A DNA stretch of 64,000 nucleotides, from positions 558,001-622,000 of the forward strand of contig NZ_JBGQOJ010000001.1 of the NCBI RefSeq assembly GCF_052119585.1, written 5' to 3'. Numbering within the stretch: position 1 is the stretch's first letter; every line of letters begins with the position of its first letter. The stretch is from JBGQOJ01 sp052119585 (GTDB taxonomy: Bacteria; Pseudomonadota; Alphaproteobacteria; Rhodobacterales; Rhodobacteraceae). This document shows, piece by piece, positions 50,662 through 58,024 of this stretch. The notes beneath the pieces were generated by a model that worked only from the letters and a program-made list of their open reading frames with translations, was not told the DNA's origin and did not search any database. Position numbers and translations under genes: made by a program.

Positions 50662-51591
50662 TCAGGCAAACACCATCGACGACAATTTCCGCCGCCCCGT
50701 CAGCGCGATCGGATCCTGCGGTTTCAGCGCCTCGAAGATGATGAACAACTGCGCCTTTGCGGCTCCGTCGTTCCAGTCGCGGTCGCGCCGGAACAGATCC
50801 AGCAATTCGGCAACCGCCTCTTCGACCTTGCCGTTCGCGTGCAATGCCAGCGCCAGATCGAACTTCGCCTGATGATCGTCAGGGTTGGCATCGACCGCCG
50901 CGCGCAGCTCTGTTTCGGGGCCCGCGTTGGCGGCTTGTTTGGCCAGTTCGATTTGCGCACGCGCAGCTTCGATGACAGGCTTCAGCGCGATCTCGGCAGG
51001 AACGCCGTTCAACACGGCTTCTGCCTCTTCCGGCTCGCCCAGTGCCAGATACCCACGGATCATGCCGGAAAAACTCTCGGCATTCAGCGGGTCCTCTTCC
51101 AGAATGGCCGCAAAGGTCTGCATGGCATCTGCAGTCTCTCCGGCGTCCAGCATGGCCTCTGCCGCCTCGACGGCGTCCGCCAGACCATTGTCCGGCGCAC
51201 CGGCAAGCGCCGCCGCCTTTTCAACGAACGCCTTCAGTTCTGATGCGGGCACGGCCCCCTGAAAGCCGTCAACAGGCTGGCCCTGCCAAAAGGCATACAC
51301 CGTGGGGATCGACTGAATGCGCAGTTGCGCCGCGATTTGCTGGCATTGGTCCACATCGACCTTAACCATTTTCACGCGGCCCCCCGCCGCTTTCACAGCC
51401 GCCTCCAGCGCGGGACCAAGCGTCTTGCACGGCCCGCACCAAGGCGCCCAGAAATCGACGATCACAGGCACTGTCTGGCTTGCCTCTACGACATCCGCCA
51501 TGAACGTCGCTTCGGTTACATCCTTGATCAGGTCGCCCGCCGCCGCTGGTGCCGCGGCCTTGCCCAGTTCGATCATCTTGTCCGGTTCCAT
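50662..51591 (-). CDS. Thioredoxin-TPR protein (CnoX/YbbN-like co-chaperone)
   Basis: A 309-residue protein with an N-terminal thioredoxin domain (IVDFWAPWCGPCKTLGPAL; Cys52 and Cys55; SIPTVYAFWQGQPVDGFQG) and a C-terminal tetratricopeptide-like region (about residues 145-300). In E. coli CnoX the redox motif is degenerate, while alphaproteobacterial forms keep WCGPC and may act as thioredoxins and holdases. The start at 51591 (MEPDKMIELG) is used. First gene of the unit with the LON-domain and Trm112-like genes. Confidence 0.92.
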   Translation of the reverse strand: MEPDKMIELGKAAAPAAAGDLIKDVTEATFMADVVEASQTVPVIVDFWAPWCGPCKTLGPALEAAVKAAGGRVKMVKVDVDQCQQIAAQLRIQSIPTVYAFWQGQPVDGFQGAVPASELKAFVEKAAALAGAPDNGLADAVEAAEAMLDAGETADAMQTFAAILEEDPLNAESFSGMIRGYLALGEPEEAEAVLNGVPAEIALKPVIEAARAQIELAKQAANAGPETELRAAVDANPDDHQAKFDLALALHANGKVEEAVAELLDLFRRDRDWNDGAAKAQLFIIFEALKPQDPIALTGRRKLSSMVFA

Positions 51592-51745
51592 TCTATTGTC
51601 CGTCTTGGTCAATAAATGGGGCATTTGCCGGTGCAGCGCAAGGGCAGCGCCTGTGCCTTTCGCAAAAGCGCTGTCCCCACGGGGACACGCATAGGCAGAG
51701 TTCCGAGGCGGCACACCCTGCACGAGCCGCGCCCGAATCCGGTGC

Positions 51746-52534
51746 CTACAGATCGAATGTCGCAAAGACCGGCGCATGGTCAGACGGTTGCGTCCAGCCC
51801 CGCGCGGCACGCAACACACGGCTGCCGTGGCCTGCCGACGCGATATCGGATGTGGCCCAGATATGGTCCAGCCGCCGCCCCTTGTCGGCCTCGTCCCATT
51901 CTTTGGCGCGATACGACCACCACGAATAAAGCCGCCCGTCGGGAATGTCGGCGCGGGTCACATCGACCCAACCGCCCGCACCTTGCGTCTCTACCAGATG
52001 CTCGACCTCGATCGGGGTATGGCTGACGACCTTCAGCAGCTTCTTGTGGTCCCAGACGTCATCCTCGCGCGGGGCGATGTTCAGGTCGCCGACAAGGATC
52101 GACCTTTGCGGTTTGTCCGCATGAAACAGGTCGCGCATCTCTGTCAGAAAATCCAGCTTCTGGCCGAACTTCTCGTTGACCTCGCGGTCGGGTTCGTCGC
52201 CGCCCGCCGGTATGTAAAAGTTGTGAATGGTGACGCCGTTATCCAGCCTCGCCGCAACATGGCGGGCATGGCCCATCTGCACAAAGTCACGCCCACCCGC
52301 ATCAGTGATCGGCAGTCTGGACAGGATGGCAACCCCGTTGTAGCCCTTCTGCCCGCGCGCAACCATATGGGTATACCCCAGGGCCTGAAACCGCTCGACC
52401 GGGATCTTTTCCACCGGCGATTTGCATTCCTGAAGGCAGATCACATCGGGGGCCTCTTCGGTCATCAGCTTGCACACCAGTTCTTCGCGCAGGCGGACCG
52501 AGTTGATGTTCCATGTGGCAAGGGTAAAGGTCAT
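51746..52534 (-). CDS. xthA: Exodeoxyribonuclease III
   Basis: A 262-residue AP endonuclease/3'-exonuclease for base-excision repair. WNINSVRLREE, ICLQECKSPVEK, SILVGDLNIAP, YSWWSYRA, RRLDHIWAT and PSDHAPVFATF provide the metal- and phosphate-binding residues. AAGGAGAG precedes the ATG at 52534. Upstream a 40-nt-spaced inverted repeat (TCCGTGAT at 52556-52563, ATCACGGA at 52604-52611) could form a leader stem. Confidence 0.95.
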   Translation of the reverse strand: MTFTLATWNINSVRLREELVCKLMTEEAPDVICLQECKSPVEKIPVERFQALGYTHMVARGQKGYNGVAILSRLPITDAGGRDFVQMGHARHVAARLDNGVTIHNFYIPAGGDEPDREVNEKFGQKLDFLTEMRDLFHADKPQRSILVGDLNIAPREDDVWDHKKLLKVVSHTPIEVEHLVETQGAGGWVDVTRADIPDGRLYSWWSYRAKEWDEADKGRRLDHIWATSDIASAGHGSRVLRAARGWTQPSDHAPVFATFDL

Positions 52535-52707
52535 TATCTCTCCTTGACGGAAATATCCGTGATGTGGACTGATCCTGCTCGGACCGGAATTAAAGAAACC
52601 AAGATCACGGAGGGCGCCCGAAAGTCAAACAAAAGACCCCTACTAGAGGGCGAAAACTGGCAGGGCATGACCCGCAACGCCCTGCGGGCACCCCCATTTG
52701 GGGAGAT

Positions 52708-52804
52708 AAAAAAAGACCCCGCACAAAGGCGGGGCCAGTCCAACAGGGAGGATGTCGCGTTATAACCCCAACGCGACCAGGGGATGCCAATTCAGAAACA
52801 ATTC
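52708..52804 (-). ncRNA. Candidate small RNA with an anti-Shine-Dalgarno motif and its own terminator
   Basis: In the 318-bp gap between xthA and the response-regulator gene the minus strand shows, in order, a promoter-like TTGACA-N18-TCAAAT, an 8-bp hairpin GTCGCGTT/AACGCGAC (52754-52777), an unpaired ATCCTCCC (52746-52753), and a terminator CCCCGC/GCGGGG stem (52717-52734) ending in seven T. The expected product is about 95 nt. CCTCCC-type unpaired motifs between hairpins are known in alphaproteobacterial trans-acting RNAs (CcsR and 'cuckoo' types). No good ORF lies here. The family assignment is inference. Confidence 0.55.
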
Positions 52805-52810
52805 TATCCT

Positions 52811-52840
52811 ATTTGAGAGGATTGCCGATGATTTTGTCAA
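52811..52840 (-). promoter_or_regulatory. Promoter-like sequence of the candidate small RNA
   Basis: TTGACA (52835-52840 on the minus strand) is a perfect -35 box. TCAAAT (52811-52816) lies 18 bp away as a moderate -10. It starts 13 bp after the response-regulator stop. An alternative -10, TAGGAT (52806-52811), would need a 23-bp spacer, which is too long. Confidence 0.45.
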
Positions 52841-52852
52841 CATTAAGGCAGT

Positions 52853-53539
52853 CTAGGCGACCAGCCGATATCCACCGGACTCTGTGACCAACAAGCGCGC
52901 ATTCGATGGATCGGGCTCTATCTTCTGGCGCAAACGGTAGATGTGGGTTTCCAGCGTATGGGTCGTGACACCCGCGTTATAGCCCCAGACCTCGTGCAGC
53001 AGAACATCACGGGCAACGACCCCTTCTGACGCGCGGTAAAGGAATTTCAGAATATTCGTCTCTTTCTCGGTCAGACGGATTTTCTTTTCATCCTCGGTCA
53101 GAAGCATCTTCATGGCCGGCTTGAACGTATATGGCCCCAACTGGAACACAGCATCTTCGGACTGTTCATGCTGGCGCAACTGGGCGCGGATACGGGCCAG
53201 AAGCACCGGAAATTTGAACGGCTTGGTGACGTAGTCATTTGCGCCCGCGTCCAGACCCAGAATGGTGTCCGCGTCACTGTCATGGCCTGTCAGCATCAGG
53301 ATCGGGCATTTCACCCCCTGCTTGCGCATCAGACGGCACAACTCCCTGCCGTCTGTATCGGGCAGGCCCACGTCAAGGATCACCAGATCGTACAGCGCCT
53401 CTTTCACCTTGATCATGGCCTCGTGGCCATCACCGGCTTCGAAGACATCGAAGTCTTCGGTCATAATCAACTGCTCGCTCAGCGCCTCGCGCAGGTCCAC
53501 TTCGTCGTCAACCAGCAGGATCTTTTTTACGGTGCTCAT
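52853..53539 (-). CDS. OmpR-family response regulator
   Basis: A 228-residue two-domain regulator. The receiver (MSTVKKILLVDDEVDLREAL; phospho-Asp in DLVILDVGLPDTDG; Lys in YVTKPFKFP) is followed by a winged helix (IRLTEKETNILKFLYRA, TLETHIYRLRQKIEPDP). The second copy of its frame upstream (to 53590) is not needed. No sensor kinase gene is adjacent, so it is an orphan in this window. It may correspond to the essential CenR regulator of Rhodobacter, but I cannot confirm that. Confidence 0.9.
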   Translation of the reverse strand: MSTVKKILLVDDEVDLREALSEQLIMTEDFDVFEAGDGHEAMIKVKEALYDLVILDVGLPDTDGRELCRLMRKQGVKCPILMLTGHDSDADTILGLDAGANDYVTKPFKFPVLLARIRAQLRQHEQSEDAVFQLGPYTFKPAMKMLLTEDEKKIRLTEKETNILKFLYRASEGVVARDVLLHEVWGYNAGVTTHTLETHIYRLRQKIEPDPSNARLLVTESGGYRLVA

Positions 53540-53704
53540 CTGAACATTCCTTATAAGCTCGTTTGATAGATGTTCTTGAGTAACGCCCACGACAAGTTTT
53601 CCGACCGGCTCCTCACGCTCTCGTGTGATAATGACGGGAAATGTTTCATATTCGGGCGGAAACAGCTACAGCACTGAAACAACTGTAACCATATTTGGCC
53701 CGAA

Positions 53705-54796
53705 ATGACCCTATCGCCCGACATCGTCGAACGCCTGGCCCGCGCCCGCGCCGATTTGCGCATGGGTGTGCCCGTTGTTTTGCAAGGCCCGGACAGCGCC
53801 GCATTGGTGTTCGCCGCCGAAACCCTCAGCGCGGACCGCCTTGCGCAACTGCGGGTTCTGGGCGGTCAGCCGGTTCTTGCGGTGACCGACAAGCGCGCCG
53901 AAACCCTGAAGGCGCGGGTCTATGACGGCGACCTCGCACGCATCGTGCTGCCGGTGAATGCCACGCTGGACTGGGTTCATGGCGTGGCCGACCCCGCAGA
54001 CGACCTCAACGTGCCGATGAAGGGGCCGCTGGTCACCCTGCGCGACGGATGCGCCGACCTGCACCGCATCGCCATCACGCTGGTCAAATCTGCACGGCTT
54101 TTGCCCGCGGCAATTGTCTTGCCCATGCCTGACGGGGCGGGCATTGCAACCCGCAACGACCTGACCCTGATCAACACCGCCGCCGCCGCCGCCGTTCTGA
54201 CCGCCAGCAGCCCCCTGCACGCCATCATCAGCGCAAAGCTGCCGCTGGAGGTATCAGAGGCGGGCCGCCTGCATGTCTTCCGCCCCGAGGATGGCGCAGA
54301 GGAGCACTACGCCGTCGAAATCGGCAAACCGATGCGCGACGCGCCGGTGTTGGCGCGGCTGCATTCGGCCTGCTTCACCGGCGACCTGCTGGGGTCGCTG
54401 AAATGCGATTGCGGGCCGCAGTTGCGCGGCGCGCTGGCACAGATGGGCGAGGCAGGCGCAGGCGTGCTGCTCTACCTCAACCAGGAAGGGCGCGGCATCG
54501 GCCTTGCCAACAAGATGCGCGCCTACTCGCTTCAGGATCAGGGGTTCGACACGGTCGAGGCCAACCACCGCCTCGGGTTCGAGGATGACGAGCGTGATTT
54601 CCGCATCGGCGCCGACATTCTGAAGGCGATGGGGTTCAGCGCGGTTCGGCTGCTCACCAACAATCCCGCCAAGATCGACATGATGCAGGCGAACGGCATC
54701 ACGGTCACAGAACGCGTGCCGCTAAAGGTCGGCCATACCCGCCAGAATGCGCACTACCTTGCGACCAAGGCAAAGAAATCCGGGCACCTGCTGTGA
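53705..54796 (+). CDS. ribA: GTP cyclohydrolase II with degenerate N-terminal domain
   Basis: A 363-residue protein for the first step of riboflavin synthesis. The C-terminal cyclohydrolase has the zinc ligands in CFTGDLLGSLKCDCG, then LLYLNQEGRGIGLANKMRAY, LGFEDDERDF and LLTNNPAKIDMM. The N-terminal about 150 residues resemble a RibB/DHBP-synthase-like domain but lack its catalytic pattern. It shares 4 bp (GTGA) with the L,D-transpeptidase gene and diverges from the response-regulator gene. Confidence 0.92.
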   Translation: MTLSPDIVERLARARADLRMGVPVVLQGPDSAALVFAAETLSADRLAQLRVLGGQPVLAVTDKRAETLKARVYDGDLARIVLPVNATLDWVHGVADPADDLNVPMKGPLVTLRDGCADLHRIAITLVKSARLLPAAIVLPMPDGAGIATRNDLTLINTAAAAAVLTASSPLHAIISAKLPLEVSEAGRLHVFRPEDGAEEHYAVEIGKPMRDAPVLARLHSACFTGDLLGSLKCDCGPQLRGALAQMGEAGAGVLLYLNQEGRGIGLANKMRAYSLQDQGFDTVEANHRLGFEDDERDFRIGADILKAMGFSAVRLLTNNPAKIDMMQANGITVTERVPLKVGHTRQNAHYLATKAKKSGHLL

Positions 54797-55287
54797 CGCC
54801 GCGGGATCTGGTCCTGACCAAACGCGGCCTTCGCTTTATGGGGCGGCAGTTCCCCTGCACCATCGGGCGCACGGGCCTGACATCCGACAAAACCGAAGGC
54901 GACGGAGCGACGCCAAGGGGCACCCACAGCCTTGTCGGCTGCCTGTACCGCCCCGACCGTCTGGCAAAGCCCTGCGATTGGGCGGTGCCGATCCGGCCCG
55001 CCGACCTTTGGTCAGACGATCCGCGCGACGAGGATTACAACCTGATGGTCCGCGCGCCCTACCCCCACAGCCACGAGCGCCTGTCACGCGCCGATCCGAT
55101 GTATGACATCGTGCTGATCACCAACTGGAACTGGCCCTATGCCGAACGCGGCAAGGGCAGCGCGATCTTTCTGCACCAATGGCGCCGGCCCCATGCCCCG
55201 ACAGCGGGCTGCGTGGCCTTCGCCCGCCGGGACCTGATCTGGATCGCGGGCAAGATCACCCACCAAACCCGCCTGATCATCCGCTAA
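54793..55287 (+). CDS. L,D-transpeptidase (YkuD) domain protein
   Basis: A 164-residue single YkuD domain with active-site His128 and Cys140 (FLHQW and PTAGCVAF). No signal peptide is visible, which is unusual for a peptidoglycan crosslinking enzyme. Some cytosolic YkuD-like proteins exist, so its role may not be cell-wall crosslinking. It starts with GTG inside the ribA stop. Confidence 0.87.
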   Translation: MTPRDLVLTKRGLRFMGRQFPCTIGRTGLTSDKTEGDGATPRGTHSLVGCLYRPDRLAKPCDWAVPIRPADLWSDDPRDEDYNLMVRAPYPHSHERLSRADPMYDIVLITNWNWPYAERGKGSAIFLHQWRRPHAPTAGCVAFARRDLIWIAGKITHQTRLIIR

Positions 55288-55304
55288 GATGTTTTCTTTG
55301 TTCC

Positions 55305-55341
55305 TGAAAATATCCTCGCCGAAGGCTTAACTCTTTTCGGC
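55305..55341 (+). repeat. Intergenic motif-plus-hairpin element, copy 2
   Basis: TGAAAATATCCTCGCCGAAG followed by a hairpin with GCCGAA (55318-55323) and TTCGGC (55336-55341) arms, 17 bp after the L,D-transpeptidase stop and facing convergent yggS. Same layout as the elements at 26091-26122 and 62664-62702. Confidence 0.6.
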
Positions 55342-55347
55342 ACAGCC

Positions 55348-56001
55348 CTAATCATACGCCCGCGCGCCGAAAATCGCGGACCCGACACGCACATGGGTCG
55401 CCCCCATCGCAATCGCCTTTTCGAAATCGTCGCTCATCCCCATCGACAGCCCCGCCACGTCGTTCCGCGCGGCGATCTTGCGCAGCAGGGCGAAATGCAG
55501 GGTCGGCTCTTCGTCGGCGGGGGGAATGCACATCAGCCCGACGACCGGCAGGTCAAGCGCGCGGCATTCCGCGATAAAACCATCGGCCTGCGCGGGCAAT
55601 ACACCGGCCTTTTGCGGTTCCTCGCCGGTGTTCACCTGTAGAAACAGGTCGGGACAATGCCCCAGTTCCTGCGCCAGACGTGCGATGCCTTGCGCCAGCT
55701 TGGGCCGGTCTACGGAATGGAATGCCTCGAACAACTCCATCGCCTGACGCAGCTTGTTGCTTTGCAGCGGCCCCAGCAGATGCACCTGCACGCCGTCATA
55801 GGCCTTGCGCAGGGCGGGCCATTTGCCTGCGGCCTCCTGCACTCGGTTCTCGCCGAACAGGCGGTGGCCTTCGTTCAGAACGGCCGTGACCCGCGCAAGC
55901 GGTTGCACCTTGGACACGGCGATCAGGTTCACACAGCCGGGAACGCGACCCGACCGCAGTTCTTCGGCGCGGATACGGGCGGTGATTTCTGACAGGGACA
56001 T
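55348..56001 (-). CDS. yggS: YggS-family pyridoxal-phosphate homeostasis protein
   Basis: A 217-residue alanine-racemase-like single barrel. The PLP lysine is in LIAVSKVQP, followed by LFGENRVQEAAGKW, VHLLGPLQSNKLRQA, VDRPKLAQGIA and LSMGMSDDFEKAIAMGATHVRVG-type phosphate site (SMGMSDD). The protein buffers PLP and has no known enzymatic reaction. It is a single gene between the L,D-transpeptidase gene and the porin terminator. Confidence 0.95.
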   Translation of the reverse strand: MSLSEITARIRAEELRSGRVPGCVNLIAVSKVQPLARVTAVLNEGHRLFGENRVQEAAGKWPALRKAYDGVQVHLLGPLQSNKLRQAMELFEAFHSVDRPKLAQGIARLAQELGHCPDLFLQVNTGEEPQKAGVLPAQADGFIAECRALDLPVVGLMCIPPADEEPTLHFALLRKIAARNDVAGLSMGMSDDFEKAIAMGATHVRVGSAIFGARAYD

Positions 56002-56103
56002 GGGATTTCCAATCGGGACGGACAGACCTGTCCTTCAATGCCTGATCGGGGGGCGGGGTCAAGACCGATTGACCGCACCGGATACGCAAAGCCGGTGCGC
56101 CCA

Positions 56104-56134
56104 TAAAAAAAGAGCGGGCCTAAGCCCGCTCTTT
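56104..56134 (-). terminator. Intrinsic terminator of the porin gene
   Basis: On the minus strand AAAGAGCGGGC, loop TTAG, GCCCGCTCTTT and a run of seven T end the porin transcript, 22 bp after its stop. The 11-bp perfect stem is one of the strongest terminators in the window. Confidence 0.93.
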
Positions 56135-56156
56135 CCTTCAAACCAATCCGTTAGGA

Positions 56157-57095
56157 TTAGAAGGACATCTTGATGCCGAGTTCGGCTTTGGTTCTTTTGT
56201 TGATCTCGCCAACAGCACCCATCAACTTTGCGCCGCCGCCCAGGTCGTAGGATGCGCCGATAGCAGTCGATGCGCCATTGACAGCAGTGCCATTAGCACC
56301 AGCAGGTGCGTTGTTGTCAGCATAACCAACGGACAGGGTCAGAGCGTCCATGGTGTACGAAGCGATAACGCCGTATGCTTCCAAGTCTTTGCCAACTTCT
56401 GGGTTAGCAGCAGTGTAGACTGCGTCAACCTTGATCGCGCCGAACTTGCCGCCAGCACCAACCGACACTGCGTCGAAATCGGTTGCTACGGAAGCAGCTT
56501 CCAGGTTCACAACGTTGTAACCAGCGCCGACATAGTAATCACCAAAGTTGTACTTTGCGCTTACGCCGTATGCTTCGTTCTTGTCAGGAGTGCCGAGTAC
56601 AGCAGGCACAACACCGACTTTTTTGCCAATGGCAGCCGACGCAGCAACAGTCACCGCACCGAACGAACCGGTGTAGTTTACGTTGTGGCCGATGCCGTTG
56701 TCGTCGCCGCCGAATGCTTCAGCAGTGTTGTCAAAGCCGATGCCGTTGTCGCCGAAATCGGACAGACCGAATTCACCAGCTTCGGAAACTGCGCCCATGG
56801 TCAGCTTGCCGAATGCGCCGGAGATGTAAACGCCGGAGTCATCGTTTGCGATTGCGCCGTTGTCGTTGACGATGTGGTTCGTGAACGCACCAAAGCCCAG
56901 ACCGCCATCGGTTTCGCCGGACAGGGCGAAGTTGATGTTTACGTCAGCGTCTGTGGTGACTTCGGAGTTGCCAGTGTTTGCAACGTCTTCAGCATAGGCG
57001 AAGCCCATGTAAGCCGAACCGGAGATCGCTACTTCTGCGGAAGCAACACCAGCGGTCATGACCAGAGCGGTGGTAGCCAAAAGAATCTTGTTCAT
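56157..57095 (-). CDS. Outer-membrane porin (Rhodobacter type)
   Basis: A 312-residue beta-barrel porin. Signal peptide MNKILLATTALVMTAGVASA; the mature protein starts EVAISGSAYMGFAY and shows alternating short strands rich in Gly, Asn, Asp and Val. The last residue is Phe (ELGIKMSF), the usual outer-membrane assembly signal. It resembles the small porin of Rhodobacter. GAGGGAA precedes the ATG. The gene is uniform in preferred codons, consistent with high expression. Confidence 0.93.
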   Translation of the reverse strand: MNKILLATTALVMTAGVASAEVAISGSAYMGFAYAEDVANTGNSEVTTDADVNINFALSGETDGGLGFGAFTNHIVNDNGAIANDDSGVYISGAFGKLTMGAVSEAGEFGLSDFGDNGIGFDNTAEAFGGDDNGIGHNVNYTGSFGAVTVAASAAIGKKVGVVPAVLGTPDKNEAYGVSAKYNFGDYYVGAGYNVVNLEAASVATDFDAVSVGAGGKFGAIKVDAVYTAANPEVGKDLEAYGVIASYTMDALTLSVGYADNNAPAGANGTAVNGASTAIGASYDLGGGAKLMGAVGEINKRTKAELGIKMSF

Positions 57096-57126
57096 CGTAT
57101 TCCCTCGTGAGTTTATAAGGTGTGCC

Positions 57127-57148
57127 CAATTCAGGGAAATCCGAATTG
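57127..57148. promoter_or_regulatory. Inverted repeat in the porin upstream region
   Basis: CAATTC (57127-57132) and GAATTG (57143-57148) flank 10 bp, about 30 bp before the porin start. It could be a regulator site or a leader hairpin. The 371-bp gap (57096-57466) otherwise shows no gene; it includes an AT-rich TATATATATA run near 57340. Confidence 0.35.
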
Positions 57149-57466
57149 AGTATGTGTCTATCTCTCTCCTACCGGCCTTGATTGCAACAAAGTCGAAAAC
57201 CCCCACGGCAACATTCCGGTTTCTGGTGCATCTTTGCCACAAATTTGACATCCACCCGGCGCGGCGGCGCGACCGCATCAGGGCCGGTTCGGCCCCCCGG
57301 TTTGCCGCCGGAACGCGCGCTGCTGGGCAGGGGCCTATATATATAGTCGGATTTATGGCCTGCCTTGGCGGGGTGCGGCACACAAAACCGCAACAAAACC
57401 TTGTCGCGGCGCAAGGGCTTCGCTACTAAAAGGCAGACGAACACAGTCCAGGGGCGCGTGGCAGGC

Positions 57467-57949
57467 ATGACATTGCAAAAATCAATCGGACGGGTTCTGG
57501 CGGCAGCATCTGTAATGGGCCTTGTGTCCTGCGGCGGATTCGGATCGGCAGGATCGTCCAATTCCAGCGCCGGCATCAAAGCCACCCCCGAGGTTCAGGA
57601 AAAAGAGTCCACAATCTGGGACCTTCTGGACAACAAGGCGGACCCGAACACCACGATCGCGGTAAACCGGTATATCTGGACTGCGGCGCTTGATGTTCTC
57701 AGCTTTTTGCCCGTCGAGGCGGCTGATCCGTTTTCGGGTGTGATCGTCATGGGCTATGGCACCCCGCCGGGTGGTGGCCGCGCCTATCGCGCGACGGTCT
57801 ATGTGCAGGATCCCGCGCTTGACGCGCGGTCGCTGAACCTTGCGATCCAGACCCGCAACGGCCCGGCCAGCGCGGAAACCGTGCGCGCGGTCGAAGATGC
57901 GATTCTGACCCGCGCCCGGCAATTGCGGATTGCCGATTCCAAGCTATAG
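57467..57949 (+). CDS. DUF3576 lipoprotein
   Basis: A 160-residue lipoprotein: signal MTLQKSIGRVLAAASVMG, lipobox LVSC, then a domain with TIWDLLDNKADPNTTIAVN, WTAALDVLSFLPVEAADPFSGVI-type core (ALDVLSFLP) and ILTRARQLRIADSKL end. DUF3576 proteins are alphaproteobacterial, of unknown function. It lies 75 bp upstream of leuS and is likely cotranscribed with leuS-lptE-holA; a link to outer-membrane assembly is inferred from lptE. Confidence 0.88.
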   Translation: MTLQKSIGRVLAAASVMGLVSCGGFGSAGSSNSSAGIKATPEVQEKESTIWDLLDNKADPNTTIAVNRYIWTAALDVLSFLPVEAADPFSGVIVMGYGTPPGGGRAYRATVYVQDPALDARSLNLAIQTRNGPASAETVRAVEDAILTRARQLRIADSKL

Positions 57950-58024
57950 ACCGTGCCATTCCACTGTGTATGACGTTCGCCGGGCCAGACTGCCCGGCGT
58001 TTTACTTGATAAGGACCACCTGAC

